Source: Candidatus Poribacteria bacterium
GTDB taxonomy: Bacteria > Poribacteria > WGA-4E > WGA-3G
Reading direction: 5' to 3'
Assembly (NCBI GenBank): GCA_007571305.1
Contig: RKRR01000140.1
Coordinates: 1-64,000, forward strand
Length of the DNA stretch: 64,000 bases
The position numbers were made by a program, and so were the translations under genes. Positions within the stretch are counted from its first letter, which is position 1, and every line of letters starts with the position of its first letter. Below the pieces are notes generated by a model. It had not been told where the DNA came from. It was given only the letters and a program-made list of their open reading frames with translations, and did no database searches. Positions 35,102-42,896 of this stretch are shown here, piece after piece.

Positions 35102-36054
35102 GTCAACACTTTCTCAAGCGTTTTCGTATCCAGATTCGCACCGCTCATCACCATTACCACGCGCTTCCCCGCCAGTGCATCCGTGAGTTTATGTGCTGCC
35201 GCTATCGGAGATGCCCCTGCCCCTTCCGCCAGGTTGTGTGTCCATCGCAATGCCAAACGGATGCCTTCTTCAAGTTCCGTTTCACTGAGTAATACAATGT
35301 CGTGAATGCCTTTGTTGATGATGGATAAGGGCAACGGAAACGGTGCACGGGTCGCAAGTCCATCAGCAATGGTATCGCAAGAATTGGTTTCTACACGCTG
35401 CCCGGACTTCCACGAATGATAGATAGCCGGTGCATTTTCCGCTTGCACTCCGATGACCTTGACATCGGGGTTGATCGCTTTGGAAACTGTGATAGCACCA
35501 CAGCTACCGCTCCCACCGCCGATAGGCACAATGATTGCATCCACATCTGGGAGACTTTCGAAAATCTCAAGTGAATAGGTACCCACACCGTGGAAGAGTG
35601 CAGGCTCCATGCACGGATGAACATAGTAAAGTCCGCGCTCCGCTTGGAGTGTTTCACACAGCTCAAGTGCTTCGTCAAAATCGGAACCGTGTTCGATCAG
35701 TTCGGCACCATACGCCCGCATAGCACAATTCTTTTCGGGATTATTCCCGTGTGGCACAACGACCGTAGCCCTAACACCGAATTGCCGAGCCGCGTAAGCG
35801 ATTGATTGTCCATGGTTTCCGCGTGTCGCTGTAAGAACACCTTTTTCACGTTGTGCTTGCGGAAGGTGGTGCATGAAGTTTATACCGCCACGCACTTTAA
35901 AACTCCCTGTCGGATGATGATTTTCGTGCTTGATGTATGCCTGAAATCCGAGTCGCTCGGACAATTCTGGATAATGAATCAGGGGTGTAGGTTTTAAATA
36001 TTGTGTTACGACGCGTCGCGCCGCAATAATTTTCTGAAGGGTAATAGTTTCCAT
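35089..36054 (-). CDS. Threonine/serine dehydratase-like PLP enzyme
   Basis: 321 residues of fold-type II PLP enzymes. PTGSFKVRGG contains the PLP lysine (K53). TATRGNHGQSIAYAA (about 76-90) is the substrate-binding asparagine loop, and PIGGGSGSCG (near 178) binds the phosphate. It is the length of a catabolic threonine/serine ammonia-lyase, with no regulatory ACT domain. The family also includes serine racemase and hydroxyaspartate dehydratase, which sequence alone does not exclude. Confidence 0.85.
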   Translation of the reverse strand: METITLQKIIAARRVVTQYLKPTPLIHYPELSERLGFQAYIKHENHHPTGSFKVRGGINFMHHLPQAQREKGVLTATRGNHGQSIAYAARQFGVRATVVVPHGNNPEKNCAMRAYGAELIEHGSDFDEALELCETLQAERGLYYVHPCMEPALFHGVGTYSLEIFESLPDVDAIIVPIGGGSGSCGAITVSKAINPDVKVIGVQAENAPAIYHSWKSGQRVETNSCDTIADGLATRAPFPLPLSIINKGIHDIVLLSETELEEGIRLALRWTHNLAEGAGASPIAAAHKLTDALAGKRVVMVMSGANLDTKTLEKVLTYQL

Positions 36055-36297
36055 TTTTTAACGCAATACGTAGTTTCGGGATTAAGAAAAAGTTATAAAA
36101 AGTGCCATGAACCCTTGATTTTATTGACTTTTTCGCTTGTTTAGTTCTTTGAAATATGCGATAATATTAGCAGTTAAAACGGGAGGTTGTACCCTCCCTT
36201 TCATTCCAAAGCGGAGTTGCTTCGGAGATACTGCTGCCATTATACGCAAAATCGCAGAATTTTAGCAACCCCTTTTGAAAGACAAAGGCGTTTTTTG
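36055..36297. other. Intergenic gap upstream of the IS1595 relic
   Basis: No gene. A 6-bp-armed hairpin GGGAGG-TTGTAC-CCTCCC sits at about 36181-36198. It is followed by a short C/T stretch but no long T run, so it is a weak terminator at best. Confidence 0.3.
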
Positions 36298-36405
36298 ATG
36301 GATCTTATAGAAGTCATGGAACATTTCCCTGACCAAGAGTCTTGCATAGCACATCTCGAATGTGTCAAATAGGCAGGAAAGCCCGTTTGTTCTCACTGTT
36401 GATAG
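36298..36405 (+). pseudogene. IS1595-family transposase N-terminal relic
   Basis: The frame reads MDLIEVMEHFPDQESCIAHL, then ECVK-stop-AGKPVCSHC-stop. IS1595 transposases begin with this helical (M)xFPxxxxCxxYLxxxRW segment, followed by a CPxC zinc ribbon. Here TAG stands where tryptophan (TGG) is expected, and a TGA ends the ribbon. No terminal repeats or remaining transposase were found, so this is a dead remnant. Confidence 0.6.
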
Positions 36406-36441
36406 TGTGTGGAAAACTGACACCCCAAAGTTTATCTTCAT

Positions 36442-36470
36442 TTGCTTTTGCGCCGATGATGTGTTATAAT
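36442..36470 (+). promoter_or_regulatory. Sigma70-type promoter for the first LamG-like gene
   Basis: TTGCTT, 17 bases, then perfect TATAAT. It would give a leader of about 210 bases. The leader contains an 8-bp-armed hairpin (TTTCTACA/TGTAGAAA at 36619-36641) and an AAAAGGAG ribosome site just before the gene at 36688. Confidence 0.55.
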
Positions 36471-36687
36471 TGTATATAAATTTTTTGCGGATAGAAGCAA
36501 CCTGTTTTCTGTCCTTGATGGAACTTATCCGTGCTGAACCTCAATTTGAACGCAAAGAGGGGCATTCAGTTCTTCTGTAAGAGGAAATTCCGATTCCCGA
36601 CACATCCTTGTAGGAGCGATTTCTACAAAAAATGTGTAGAAAACCGAGAACTAAATAGCCTCAGAACCTAAAAAGGAGCAGTTGACA

Positions 36688-37455
36688 ATGAGAGTAAAGG
36701 TCTATTATATCTGTGCTGTACTGCTGATGTTGAGTCTGTCAACACCCGCAGTCTTCGCACAAGACGCGCAAGCAGACAAATTGCTTGGGTGGTGGCTATT
36801 TGATAGCGAAAAAGACGAAATTGGAAACTGGGATGACATAGATCTCCACGGTGCCGAGCTCAAAGGCGGTCAGCTGATTGTTGAGACTGGGAAATGGGCA
36901 CACGCGCTTGAATACAGCGGACCCGATATCGAAGAGAAAACTTTGATGACATGGGTTGCTCTGGACAGCCTCGCCGCAACCAAAGGGTCAGCACTCACGT
37001 TAGATAAAGCGACAGAGGACCAGTTCAACGCTATTGTTTATGCGGAACGTCAACCGAGTCAATGGATGTCTGGAAGCAGTTGGTTCCACCGCACTGAGGA
37101 CTTTCCGAAAGCTCACAATGAAAAGAAAGAAGGCGAAATGGTTTACTTAGCCTTCACTTACGAAGATAAGGGTGGAACTTACAAAATAACTGGTTACCGA
37201 AACGGCGAAAGCCTTGGTAGTTATGAGAAAGGCGAGATCAAAACTTGGCCCACAGGTGATGCCGAAGCAATTTGGGGGAAACGGCATACAAACGGGCTTG
37301 GTGGCCCTGGTGAGCTCAACGCACACATTGAAGAATCCCGGATTTACTCCGTTCCGTTGACTGAAGATGAAGTTAACGAAATGGAAATCGGGACGCTCGA
37401 CGTTGGACCACAAGGGAAGCTCGCGACGCAGTGGGCACAGCTTAAACGGAAATAG
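36688..37455 (+). CDS. Exported LamG/concanavalin-like protein with KLATQW tail
   Basis: 255 residues. The ATG at 36688 has AAAAGGAG at proper distance and is preferred to a TTG two codons earlier. A signal peptide is clear: positive start MRVK, hydrophobic core, cleavage about after VFA-Q. The mature part begins LLGWWLFDSEKDEIGNWDD, typical of LamG-like jelly-roll proteins, with ELNAHIEESRIYSVPLTEDE near the end as in LamG closing strands. It ends PQGKLATQWAQLKRK, a tail shared with the genes ending at 38210 and 42837. Probably extracellular or envelope carbohydrate binding; ligand unknown. Confidence 0.75.
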   Translation: MRVKVYYICAVLLMLSLSTPAVFAQDAQADKLLGWWLFDSEKDEIGNWDDIDLHGAELKGGQLIVETGKWAHALEYSGPDIEEKTLMTWVALDSLAATKGSALTLDKATEDQFNAIVYAERQPSQWMSGSSWFHRTEDFPKAHNEKKEGEMVYLAFTYEDKGGTYKITGYRNGESLGSYEKGEIKTWPTGDAEAIWGKRHTNGLGGPGELNAHIEESRIYSVPLTEDEVNEMEIGTLDVGPQGKLATQWAQLKRK

Positions 37456-37538
37456 GTTCTTGATTATAGGGCGAAACTTAAATGAATTCGCCCTATTTTA
37501 CGTTGATTTAACGAAAATTGCTGACCGAGACAGACGTT

Positions 37539-38210
37539 ATGGAAAGTCGACTCGCACTTTTTTTGCTGTGCTTCGGTGTCTATATCGTTCCCTTTGTGGC
37601 GGCTGAAGAACAGGTTTGGACCTTTGACAACGATGCCTCCGATTGGACCCCCGCGAACGGTAGTTGGGAAGTCGAAGAAGGTATCTATAAACAAACAATG
37701 CGCTGGGGTGAAGCACAGAAAGCATTGGTTGACGGCGCAGAATGGGCAGATCACACACTGGAAGCAAAGGTCCGGGTTGATGACGGGCATTGGGGTGGTA
37801 TCGTTTTTCGAGCACAAAATGAATTTGAGTACTATGTGTACCTCATCTGCCCAAAAGAAAACAAATCTGAGTTGTGGCGGCACAAGCGTAGCACCGCTTT
37901 TAAGGACGGGTTTGAAGCACGCGACGAAATCGAACACGACATTGAACCTATCGGTCTTACGATTACGCGCAACGAGTGGTTCACACTCCGCGTCGTCGTT
38001 GAAGGGAGTCGCATCGCAGTTGCTATTAACGATATAGAGCAGGGTGTCTTTATTGATGATACCTACACCGTTGGGAAAGTCGGTGTCTGGACGTGGGATA
38101 CCCAAGCCAGTTTTGATGATGTCAGTGTGAACGGCTCCACGACAGCCTCTCTTACTGCAATTGAACCCAAGGGAAAACTTGCAGTATCGTGGGCAGCGTT
38201 AAAAAAATAA
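37539..38210 (+). CDS. Exported jelly-roll (DUF1080-like) protein with KLAVSW tail
   Basis: 223 residues from the ATG at 37539, which opens a proper signal peptide (MESRLALFLLCFGVYIVPF, cleavage near VAA-E). A TTG seven codons upstream would only add a polar leader. The mature domain (WTFDNDASDWTPANGSWEVE, then GGIVFRAQNEFEYYVYLI) has the concanavalin-like fold of DUF1080/LamG proteins. It ends EPKGKLAVSWAALKK, the tail also seen in its neighbour upstream. The gap to that gene is 83 bases and the two may be co-transcribed. Confidence 0.75.
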   Translation: MESRLALFLLCFGVYIVPFVAAEEQVWTFDNDASDWTPANGSWEVEEGIYKQTMRWGEAQKALVDGAEWADHTLEAKVRVDDGHWGGIVFRAQNEFEYYVYLICPKENKSELWRHKRSTAFKDGFEARDEIEHDIEPIGLTITRNEWFTLRVVVEGSRIAVAINDIEQGVFIDDTYTVGKVGVWTWDTQASFDDVSVNGSTTASLTAIEPKGKLAVSWAALKK

Positions 38211-38212
38211 AG

Positions 38213-38317
38213 TATCCCAAATTGCCAGTTATGTAGCATAGGAGACCGTTGGCCTCCTGTGCCATCAGAACATATAACTTCGGAGTTCATACGGCCCTAT
38301 AACGGAATCTACTACAA
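38213..38317 (+). repeat. Repeat family A, copy 2
   Basis: About 105 bases: TATCCCAAATTGCCA at the left, GTAGCATAGGAGACCGTTGG, CTCCTGTGCCATCAGAACAT, AACTTCGGAGTTC, and right end GGAATCTACTACAA. It starts 2 bases after the stop of the jelly-roll gene. The rest of the gap, to 38542, is AT-rich without a gene. Confidence 0.65.
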
Positions 38318-38542
38318 AATACGTATCTCTAAAATCAAATCAACGTTTCTAACACCAGTACATCATAATTATTTCTGCATTCGCAAAATATTACGTTTCT
38401 TAGCGAAATTATTTTTCGAGCGGGAAACCGCACAAGAAATACCGATAATTTATCTAACCCAATGTTCACACGGGTATAACATTTTTTCCGAAAACTCTCA
38501 TTATCTAAACGCGTTTTTCAGGCGCACATAGGAGGAATTTTC

Positions 38543-39010
38543 ATGGCAGATGTAGGGAGTGCTGCACCGAATTTCACACTTACAGGTGCAGTTAACCAAG
38601 AAGATGTTGAAGTTTCATTGAGCGACTACACAGGCAAAAATTTGGTGGTTCTTTTCTATCCGCTCGCTTTTTCCCCAGTCTGTGCTGAACAGGTGCCAGA
38701 TTTCAATGAAAGTTTGTCAGCGATTCAAGCGAAAGATGCTGAAGTCATCGCAATCAATCGCGATTCAACGTTTGCCCATAAGGCGTGGAGCGAGGTGCTC
38801 GGTGGAATTGATTTCCCACTCCTCGCAGATATGAATCTTGATGTCTCTAAGCAGTTCGGTATGGCAATCGAAGATGTCGGCATTACCACGCGTGGGGTCT
38901 TCATCATTGATAAATCTGGGAGTATCGCCTTTAAACACGTCGAAGCGGCTCCACCCGACAATACACTGTCAGCTGAGCAGGTTCTGGGCGAACTGGACAA
39001 GTTGCAATAA
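38543..39010 (+). CDS. Peroxiredoxin (AhpE/BCP-like)
   Basis: 155 residues, thioredoxin fold. The peroxidatic site is PLAFSPVCAEQ (about 52-62), where the family's TxxC threonine is a serine. The downstream arginine is absent from the usual place, but GVFIIDKSGSIAFKHV is canonical. No second conserved cysteine is seen, so it is probably a 1-Cys enzyme reducing hydroperoxides with an external thiol. AGGAGG lies before the ATG. A hairpin terminator follows. Confidence 0.85.
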   Translation: MADVGSAAPNFTLTGAVNQEDVEVSLSDYTGKNLVVLFYPLAFSPVCAEQVPDFNESLSAIQAKDAEVIAINRDSTFAHKAWSEVLGGIDFPLLADMNLDVSKQFGMAIEDVGITTRGVFIIDKSGSIAFKHVEAAPPDNTLSAEQVLGELDKLQ

Positions 39011-39061
39011 GTATTTCGGCGTACCCCGGACTGTCCGAATGGTCCGCGTGCCTCGACTACA

Positions 39062-39131
39062 GAAAAGCGGGTATCTGGCGAAACTTGCAAACCGTGATTC
39101 TCTACCGTGCCAACGCCCGCTTTTCGTTTTA
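39062..39131 (+). terminator. Terminator-like inverted repeat after the peroxiredoxin gene
   Basis: GAAAAGCGGG (39062-39071) pairs perfectly with CCCGCTTTTC (39116-39125), followed by GTTTTAATTTTC. The loop is long (about 44 bases) but the T-rich tail supports rho-independent termination. Confidence 0.5.
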
Positions 39132-39143
39132 ATTTTCACAGCA

Positions 39144-39172
39144 TTGACAACACTAAACGGATATGATACAAT
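39144..39172 (+). promoter_or_regulatory. Sigma70-type promoter before the YWTD lipoprotein gene
   Basis: TTGACA, 17 bases, TACAAT. A composite repeat begins 4 bases downstream, so the transcript start would lie inside the repeat, and the gene is about 200 bases further on. Confidence 0.55.
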
Positions 39173-39175
39173 ACG

Positions 39176-39349
39176 ATTATAGTAAAAACCGAAAATAAGT
39201 TCACACCTGTAGCATAGGAAACTGTCAGTCTCCTGTGCCCTTTGCCCGAAAACGACAAGGAATACGCCAAATCTTTCGCAAAAATGAAGGAGTCTCGCCG
39301 AAAAGCGGTGTTCGTGTATCTGAAATCATAGAGGTGGCAAGTTGGGTTA
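39176..39349. repeat. Composite of repeat families A and B
   Basis: The left end ATTATAGT and CACACCTGTAGCATAGGAAAC plus GTCTCCTGTGC are family A. The right end GGCAAGTTGGGTTA is the family B end. The middle (ACGACAAGGAATACGCC...) matches neither. It probably arose by recombination or nested insertion, between a good promoter and the gene at 39369. Confidence 0.5.
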
Positions 39350-39368
39350 TACTTAAGAAGAAGTATCA

Positions 39369-40240
39369 ATGCGAAAATATTCAGGAAGGGTTATTATGCT
39401 GCTCCTTAGCTGCGTGGTCTCTTTTACCAGCTGCAGGCGAATGGAGCGAATGATGGATCCGGTTACGCTACCAACAGAAGAGATCGTGAAGATTTATTAC
39501 GGGGATATTGGCACATCTACAATCTATCGTGCCAATCCTGATGGATCATCCATCGAAACACTCATTCCAAATGCTCAGGCATGGGAAATGGCCTTAGACG
39601 TTGCCCAGGGTAAAATCTATTGGATAACATTGTGGGCGGCAGTATCAGCCGGGCAAATTTAGACGGTTCCAACGTCGAGGTCCTTGTTGAAAGCAGTGGC
39701 GAGGGAATAGGTTTGGACTTAAGCGCGCGCAAAATGTACTGGACTGGTGAAGGTCAAATCCGGCGCGCTAATTTAGATGGATCTGACGTTGAGACGCTCG
39801 TCCCAGGATTAAGCAAACCTGACAGTTTTGATCTTGATTTGGTAGGTAGCAAGATGTACTGGACAGATTCTATCGACGGAACAATTCTACGGGCGAATTT
39901 GGACGGTTCCAACGTCGAGGTCCTTGTTACCGGATTGTCTCATCCCCAAGGGCTCAACGTAGACCGAACATCGGGCAAGATGTATTGGTGCACTTGGCCC
40001 CCTGATAATAAAATCCAACGGGCAAACCTCGATGGATCTGATATTGAAGACCTTATATTCGGGTCAGGTGGATTAGAGGGAGTTGCACTATCTTTTCCTA
40101 TAGATGAGATGTACTGGACAGACTTTGAAGACGGGACAATCCGACGGGCAAGCTTAGACGGTTCAGATCCTGAAGAGATTGTCACTGGGTTATCCAACCC
40201 AATATCTATAACTTTGGATATTAGACCTATTATAAGGTGA
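39369..40240 (+). pseudogene. YWTD beta-propeller lipoprotein, one-base frameshift
   Basis: Two frames make one protein. The first (39369-39662) opens with a hydrophobic leader and a cysteine (VVSFTSC), a plausible lipoprotein signal. It continues DIGTSTIYRANPDGSSIETL, then GKIYW. The second (39620-40240) continues GGSISRANLDGSNVEVLV with KMYWT/RANLDGS repeats, as in LDL-receptor YWTD propellers. Restoring one G in TATTGG(G)ATAAC near 39621-39626 gives YWDNIVGGSISRAN, exactly the spacing of the other blades, and a 290-residue protein. About five blades are visible. Either a sequencing error or a disabled gene. Confidence 0.75.
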
Positions 40241-40405
40241 GTTTGATAAATATTCAGGGTAGACACATTTTCCCTTAAAGTCTCTCTGATAACGGGAATT
40301 TAGGAATTATATCCCTAATAATTGCCCCTTTTTGAGTGAATCTATTGCTTTTTTGCTCAATTTGCGTCCGTTTTAGACCTCTAATATTTTTTTCAAATTG
40401 GCGTT

Positions 40406-40533
40406 ATTATAGTGAAATCTGAAATAAGTTCACACTTGTAGCATAGGATACCGTTGGTCTCCTGTGCTATCAGATAACTTCACGGTTCACACGACGGTAC
40501 GAGTGTATAAGTAATTACGAAATCTACTATAAT
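40406..40533 (+). repeat. Repeat family A, copy 3, abutting tRNA-Gly
   Basis: 128 bases with ends ATTATAGTGAAATCTGAAAT and, inverted, ATTATAGTAGATTTCGTAAT. The interior has GTAGCATAGGATACCG, CTCCTGTGCTATCAG and GAGTGTATAAGTAATTAC. The last base is 40533 and the tRNA starts at 40534. The TATAAT of its right end is too close to the tRNA to be its promoter. Confidence 0.7.
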
Positions 40534-40605
40534 GCGGGTGTAGCTCAGCGGTAGAGCGTCAGCTTCCCAAGCTGAGGGTCGCGGGTTCAATTCCCGTCAC
40601 CCGCT
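40534..40605 (+). tRNA. tRNA-Gly (CCC)
   Basis: A 72-base cloverleaf. The acceptor GCGGGTG pairs with CACCCGC and the discriminator is T. The D arm is GCTCAGCGGTAGAGC; the anticodon stem TCAGC/GCTGA encloses TTCCCAA, giving anticodon CCC. The T arm is CGGGTTCAATTCCCG. CCA is not encoded. It reads glycine GGG codons. Confidence 0.95.
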
Positions 40606-40661
40606 TGTATATTTGCCCACTTAAGTATTTGACTTAAAATCGCCTAAAATTGAGGGAATCC

Positions 40662-41765
40662 ATGGCACGAAACCAACGATTGACGAAAGAAGAAATCCAA
40701 GAAGATAAATTTATTGAAGGGCTTCTGAAAACCTACCAGTTCCTTAAAGAGAATCTGCGAACTATCGTCATTGTGGGGGGGATAGTGGTTATTGCTGTCG
40801 CAGGCTATGCGGCATATTATCAGAATCAGGAGAACCGTCGCGCCGAAGCAACTGTCGCGTTGCGCGAAGCCACCGAAGCCTACCGAACCGCCGAAGCGAG
40901 TCTTTTTGATGCGGAGAAATTAGCAGAAAGTGAAGAATCTCTTGCAACCGCACAGACGCAGCTTCAACAGGTCTTTGAGAAATATCCGAATACCGCTTTT
41001 GCTGACAAGGCACGGTATCAATACGCAAGTTCACTCTATTATCAGGGCAACTACGCAGAAGCCCGATCGCAATTCCAACAGATCATTGAAAACCATCAAC
41101 CCGAAAATCAGATGTACAGTCTATACGCACAAAAGGCGATAGGCAACACTTACGAGCAGGAAGATAACTACGCGGAAGCCGTCACTGCCTATCAGGCGAA
41201 CAGATTCCCACCCACGCCAGCACTCTCACCGGAGATTCGGAAGTTCGTTCTTGCCGAAGCCAAATTTAATCAGGCAATTGTTTATGAAAAGTTAGGGGAC
41301 GTTGAAGCAGCTCGCGCCGCATATAAAGAAATCATGGATGAGTTCCGAACATCACTTGAAACAGGTATTGCCCAAAAAAGCCTTGAAGCGATTGACGAAG
41401 CAAAAGTAGTTATCACTGCCATCGGTGAAATATTGGATCTCTCAAATGCGGAGAAACTGGAAAACGAAAAGCACTATTATGACGCTTATGTCGCGTATAC
41501 CGACGCGATTCGTACCTATAAAGTCAGCAAAGACATTCACGGTGGGTTGTCCTCGGAACTCCGAAAGCAGATTGGAAGCTTTGAAAAAGAAGCGATGACC
41601 ATCATAAATAACATTCAAAATGCCCGTCGTGCCGACCACGAAGGTAGAGAGAATTCAGCACTCTACAGTTACGATCTGGTTGTTGATTTTGAAAAGCTGG
41701 GTTTAAGTCGCCGCCTCTATGAGAATGCACTGCTCCACTACAAACGTCTTGAATCTGCCCAATAA
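40662..41765 (+). CDS. Membrane-anchored TPR protein
   Basis: 367 residues from the ATG at 40662 (GAGGG just upstream); the in-frame TTG at 40650 is unlikely. A short cytoplasmic N-terminus and one membrane helix (about 33-53: LRTIVIVGGIVVIAVAGYAA) are followed by TPR-like repeats (FADKARYQYASSLYYQGNYA, then QKAIGNTYEQEDNYAEAVTA). Layout resembles YfgM/BamD-like periplasmic TPR proteins that act with the Sec or BAM machinery; that role is inference. It is the first of a set with the propeller and mutS2 downstream. Confidence 0.7.
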   Translation: MARNQRLTKEEIQEDKFIEGLLKTYQFLKENLRTIVIVGGIVVIAVAGYAAYYQNQENRRAEATVALREATEAYRTAEASLFDAEKLAESEESLATAQTQLQQVFEKYPNTAFADKARYQYASSLYYQGNYAEARSQFQQIIENHQPENQMYSLYAQKAIGNTYEQEDNYAEAVTAYQANRFPPTPALSPEIRKFVLAEAKFNQAIVYEKLGDVEAARAAYKEIMDEFRTSLETGIAQKSLEAIDEAKVVITAIGEILDLSNAEKLENEKHYYDAYVAYTDAIRTYKVSKDIHGGLSSELRKQIGSFEKEAMTIINNIQNARRADHEGRENSALYSYDLVVDFEKLGLSRRLYENALLHYKRLESAQ

Positions 41766-41811
41766 TTTGTAGGCTTACCAACATTTTTACTGTTATTAAG
41801 GAGCCGCAATA

Positions 41812-42837
41812 ATGTTTTATAAATATGGTCGTCCGCCTTTTTTCGCTTCCAAAACCGTCGGATTTGCTTTTTTGGGAGTGCTTTTTTTTATCCTTATTCC
41901 GTTTGTATCATTAAGTGAAGCGGCCCCGACAGGAAACCTCGCGTATGCAGTCAACGGGTTCGATGAAAACCTGGGACGCTTCGATTGGAATCTCTATACA
42001 ACAGCAATCAAAGGGACTAAAGATTTTAGAGCCATCCCTTTAAACATCAAAGGGATGTATCCCTCGTGGGGTCCGAATGGGGATATCCTCTATTTTATCC
42101 AACGCGATGCTGGGCACTCTAATGTTTATTCCGTTAATCCCGAAAATCCAAAGAACAAGAAGTTGATTACGCCATCGGCTGGCACATATCGGTTTCTTTC
42201 GGTTTCTCCGAATGGTAAGAAACTCGCGTTCAACGGTTGGACAATAGATCAATTTCCTCAAGACAATCAGATTTGGGTGCTGGATATTGACAGCGGTGAG
42301 ATGGAAGTTATGACAGCAGTGGTACACATGGGATGGCCCTTTTCATTTTGGGGGATGTCCTGGTCACCAAATAGTAAGCAAATTGCCTTCTCGCTCCAAA
42401 GACCGGGCTGGTTGGATCATCTCTACATCTTAGACGTTGAAACGAAAGAGATAGAACTCTTGACCGAACTCCATAAAGATTTTTATCCTGTATGGGCACC
42501 CGATGGGCAACGTATCCTTTTCCTCAGATGGAACAGAGAGTTTGATACGTTCTGCACAATTGATGTTGAAACCAAAACAATTGAGACCCTGTTTGATGTA
42601 GATAAAGCCACCGGTTATTGGGCAGATTGGTCCCCTGGAGGAGACTATATGGTCTATTCCCGATGGGGTTCCATCTATCTCTATGAATTCGCCACCGATG
42701 AAACCGAAGCAATAGTTGAGGTCGGTGGTACTAGTAGCGTATTTGTCATTACGTGGTTGCGGGATGCGGAGATATTGCCGGTCGAACCGCAAGAGAAGTT
42801 GGTCACGACTTGGGGTAACCTCAAGCAAGGAAATTAA
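41812..42837 (+). CDS. Exported TolB-like WD40 beta-propeller with KLVTTW tail
   Basis: 341 residues. A long signal peptide (hydrophobic core about 17-35, cleavage near SEA-A) precedes a six-bladed TolB-type propeller: repeats such as PSWGPNGDILYF, SVSPNGKKLAF, MSWSPNSKQIAF, PVWAPDGQRILF and ADWSPGGDYMVY. The protein ends EPQEKLVTTWGNLKQGN, the third example in this window of the KLxxxWxxLK tail. AAGGAG precedes the ATG. Probably an envelope protein; binding partner unknown. Confidence 0.75.
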   Translation: MFYKYGRPPFFASKTVGFAFLGVLFFILIPFVSLSEAAPTGNLAYAVNGFDENLGRFDWNLYTTAIKGTKDFRAIPLNIKGMYPSWGPNGDILYFIQRDAGHSNVYSVNPENPKNKKLITPSAGTYRFLSVSPNGKKLAFNGWTIDQFPQDNQIWVLDIDSGEMEVMTAVVHMGWPFSFWGMSWSPNSKQIAFSLQRPGWLDHLYILDVETKEIELLTELHKDFYPVWAPDGQRILFLRWNREFDTFCTIDVETKTIETLFDVDKATGYWADWSPGGDYMVYSRWGSIYLYEFATDETEAIVEVGGTSSVFVITWLRDAEILPVEPQEKLVTTWGNLKQGN

Positions 42838-42896
42838 AAGTAGTATGCACACTCCGCGTGCTGTAACTTCACGCACACCCGAAAAAGGAAAAATCG

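Noticed and set aside
36187..36372. A 61-codon gene upstream of the LamG genes
   Set aside because: Only its last third has meaning, as a broken IS1595 transposase start; the beginning is non-coding.
40528..40533. TATAAT as the -10 box of tRNA-Gly
   Set aside because: It ends one base before the mature tRNA, so transcription would begin inside the tRNA; it is the end of a family A repeat.
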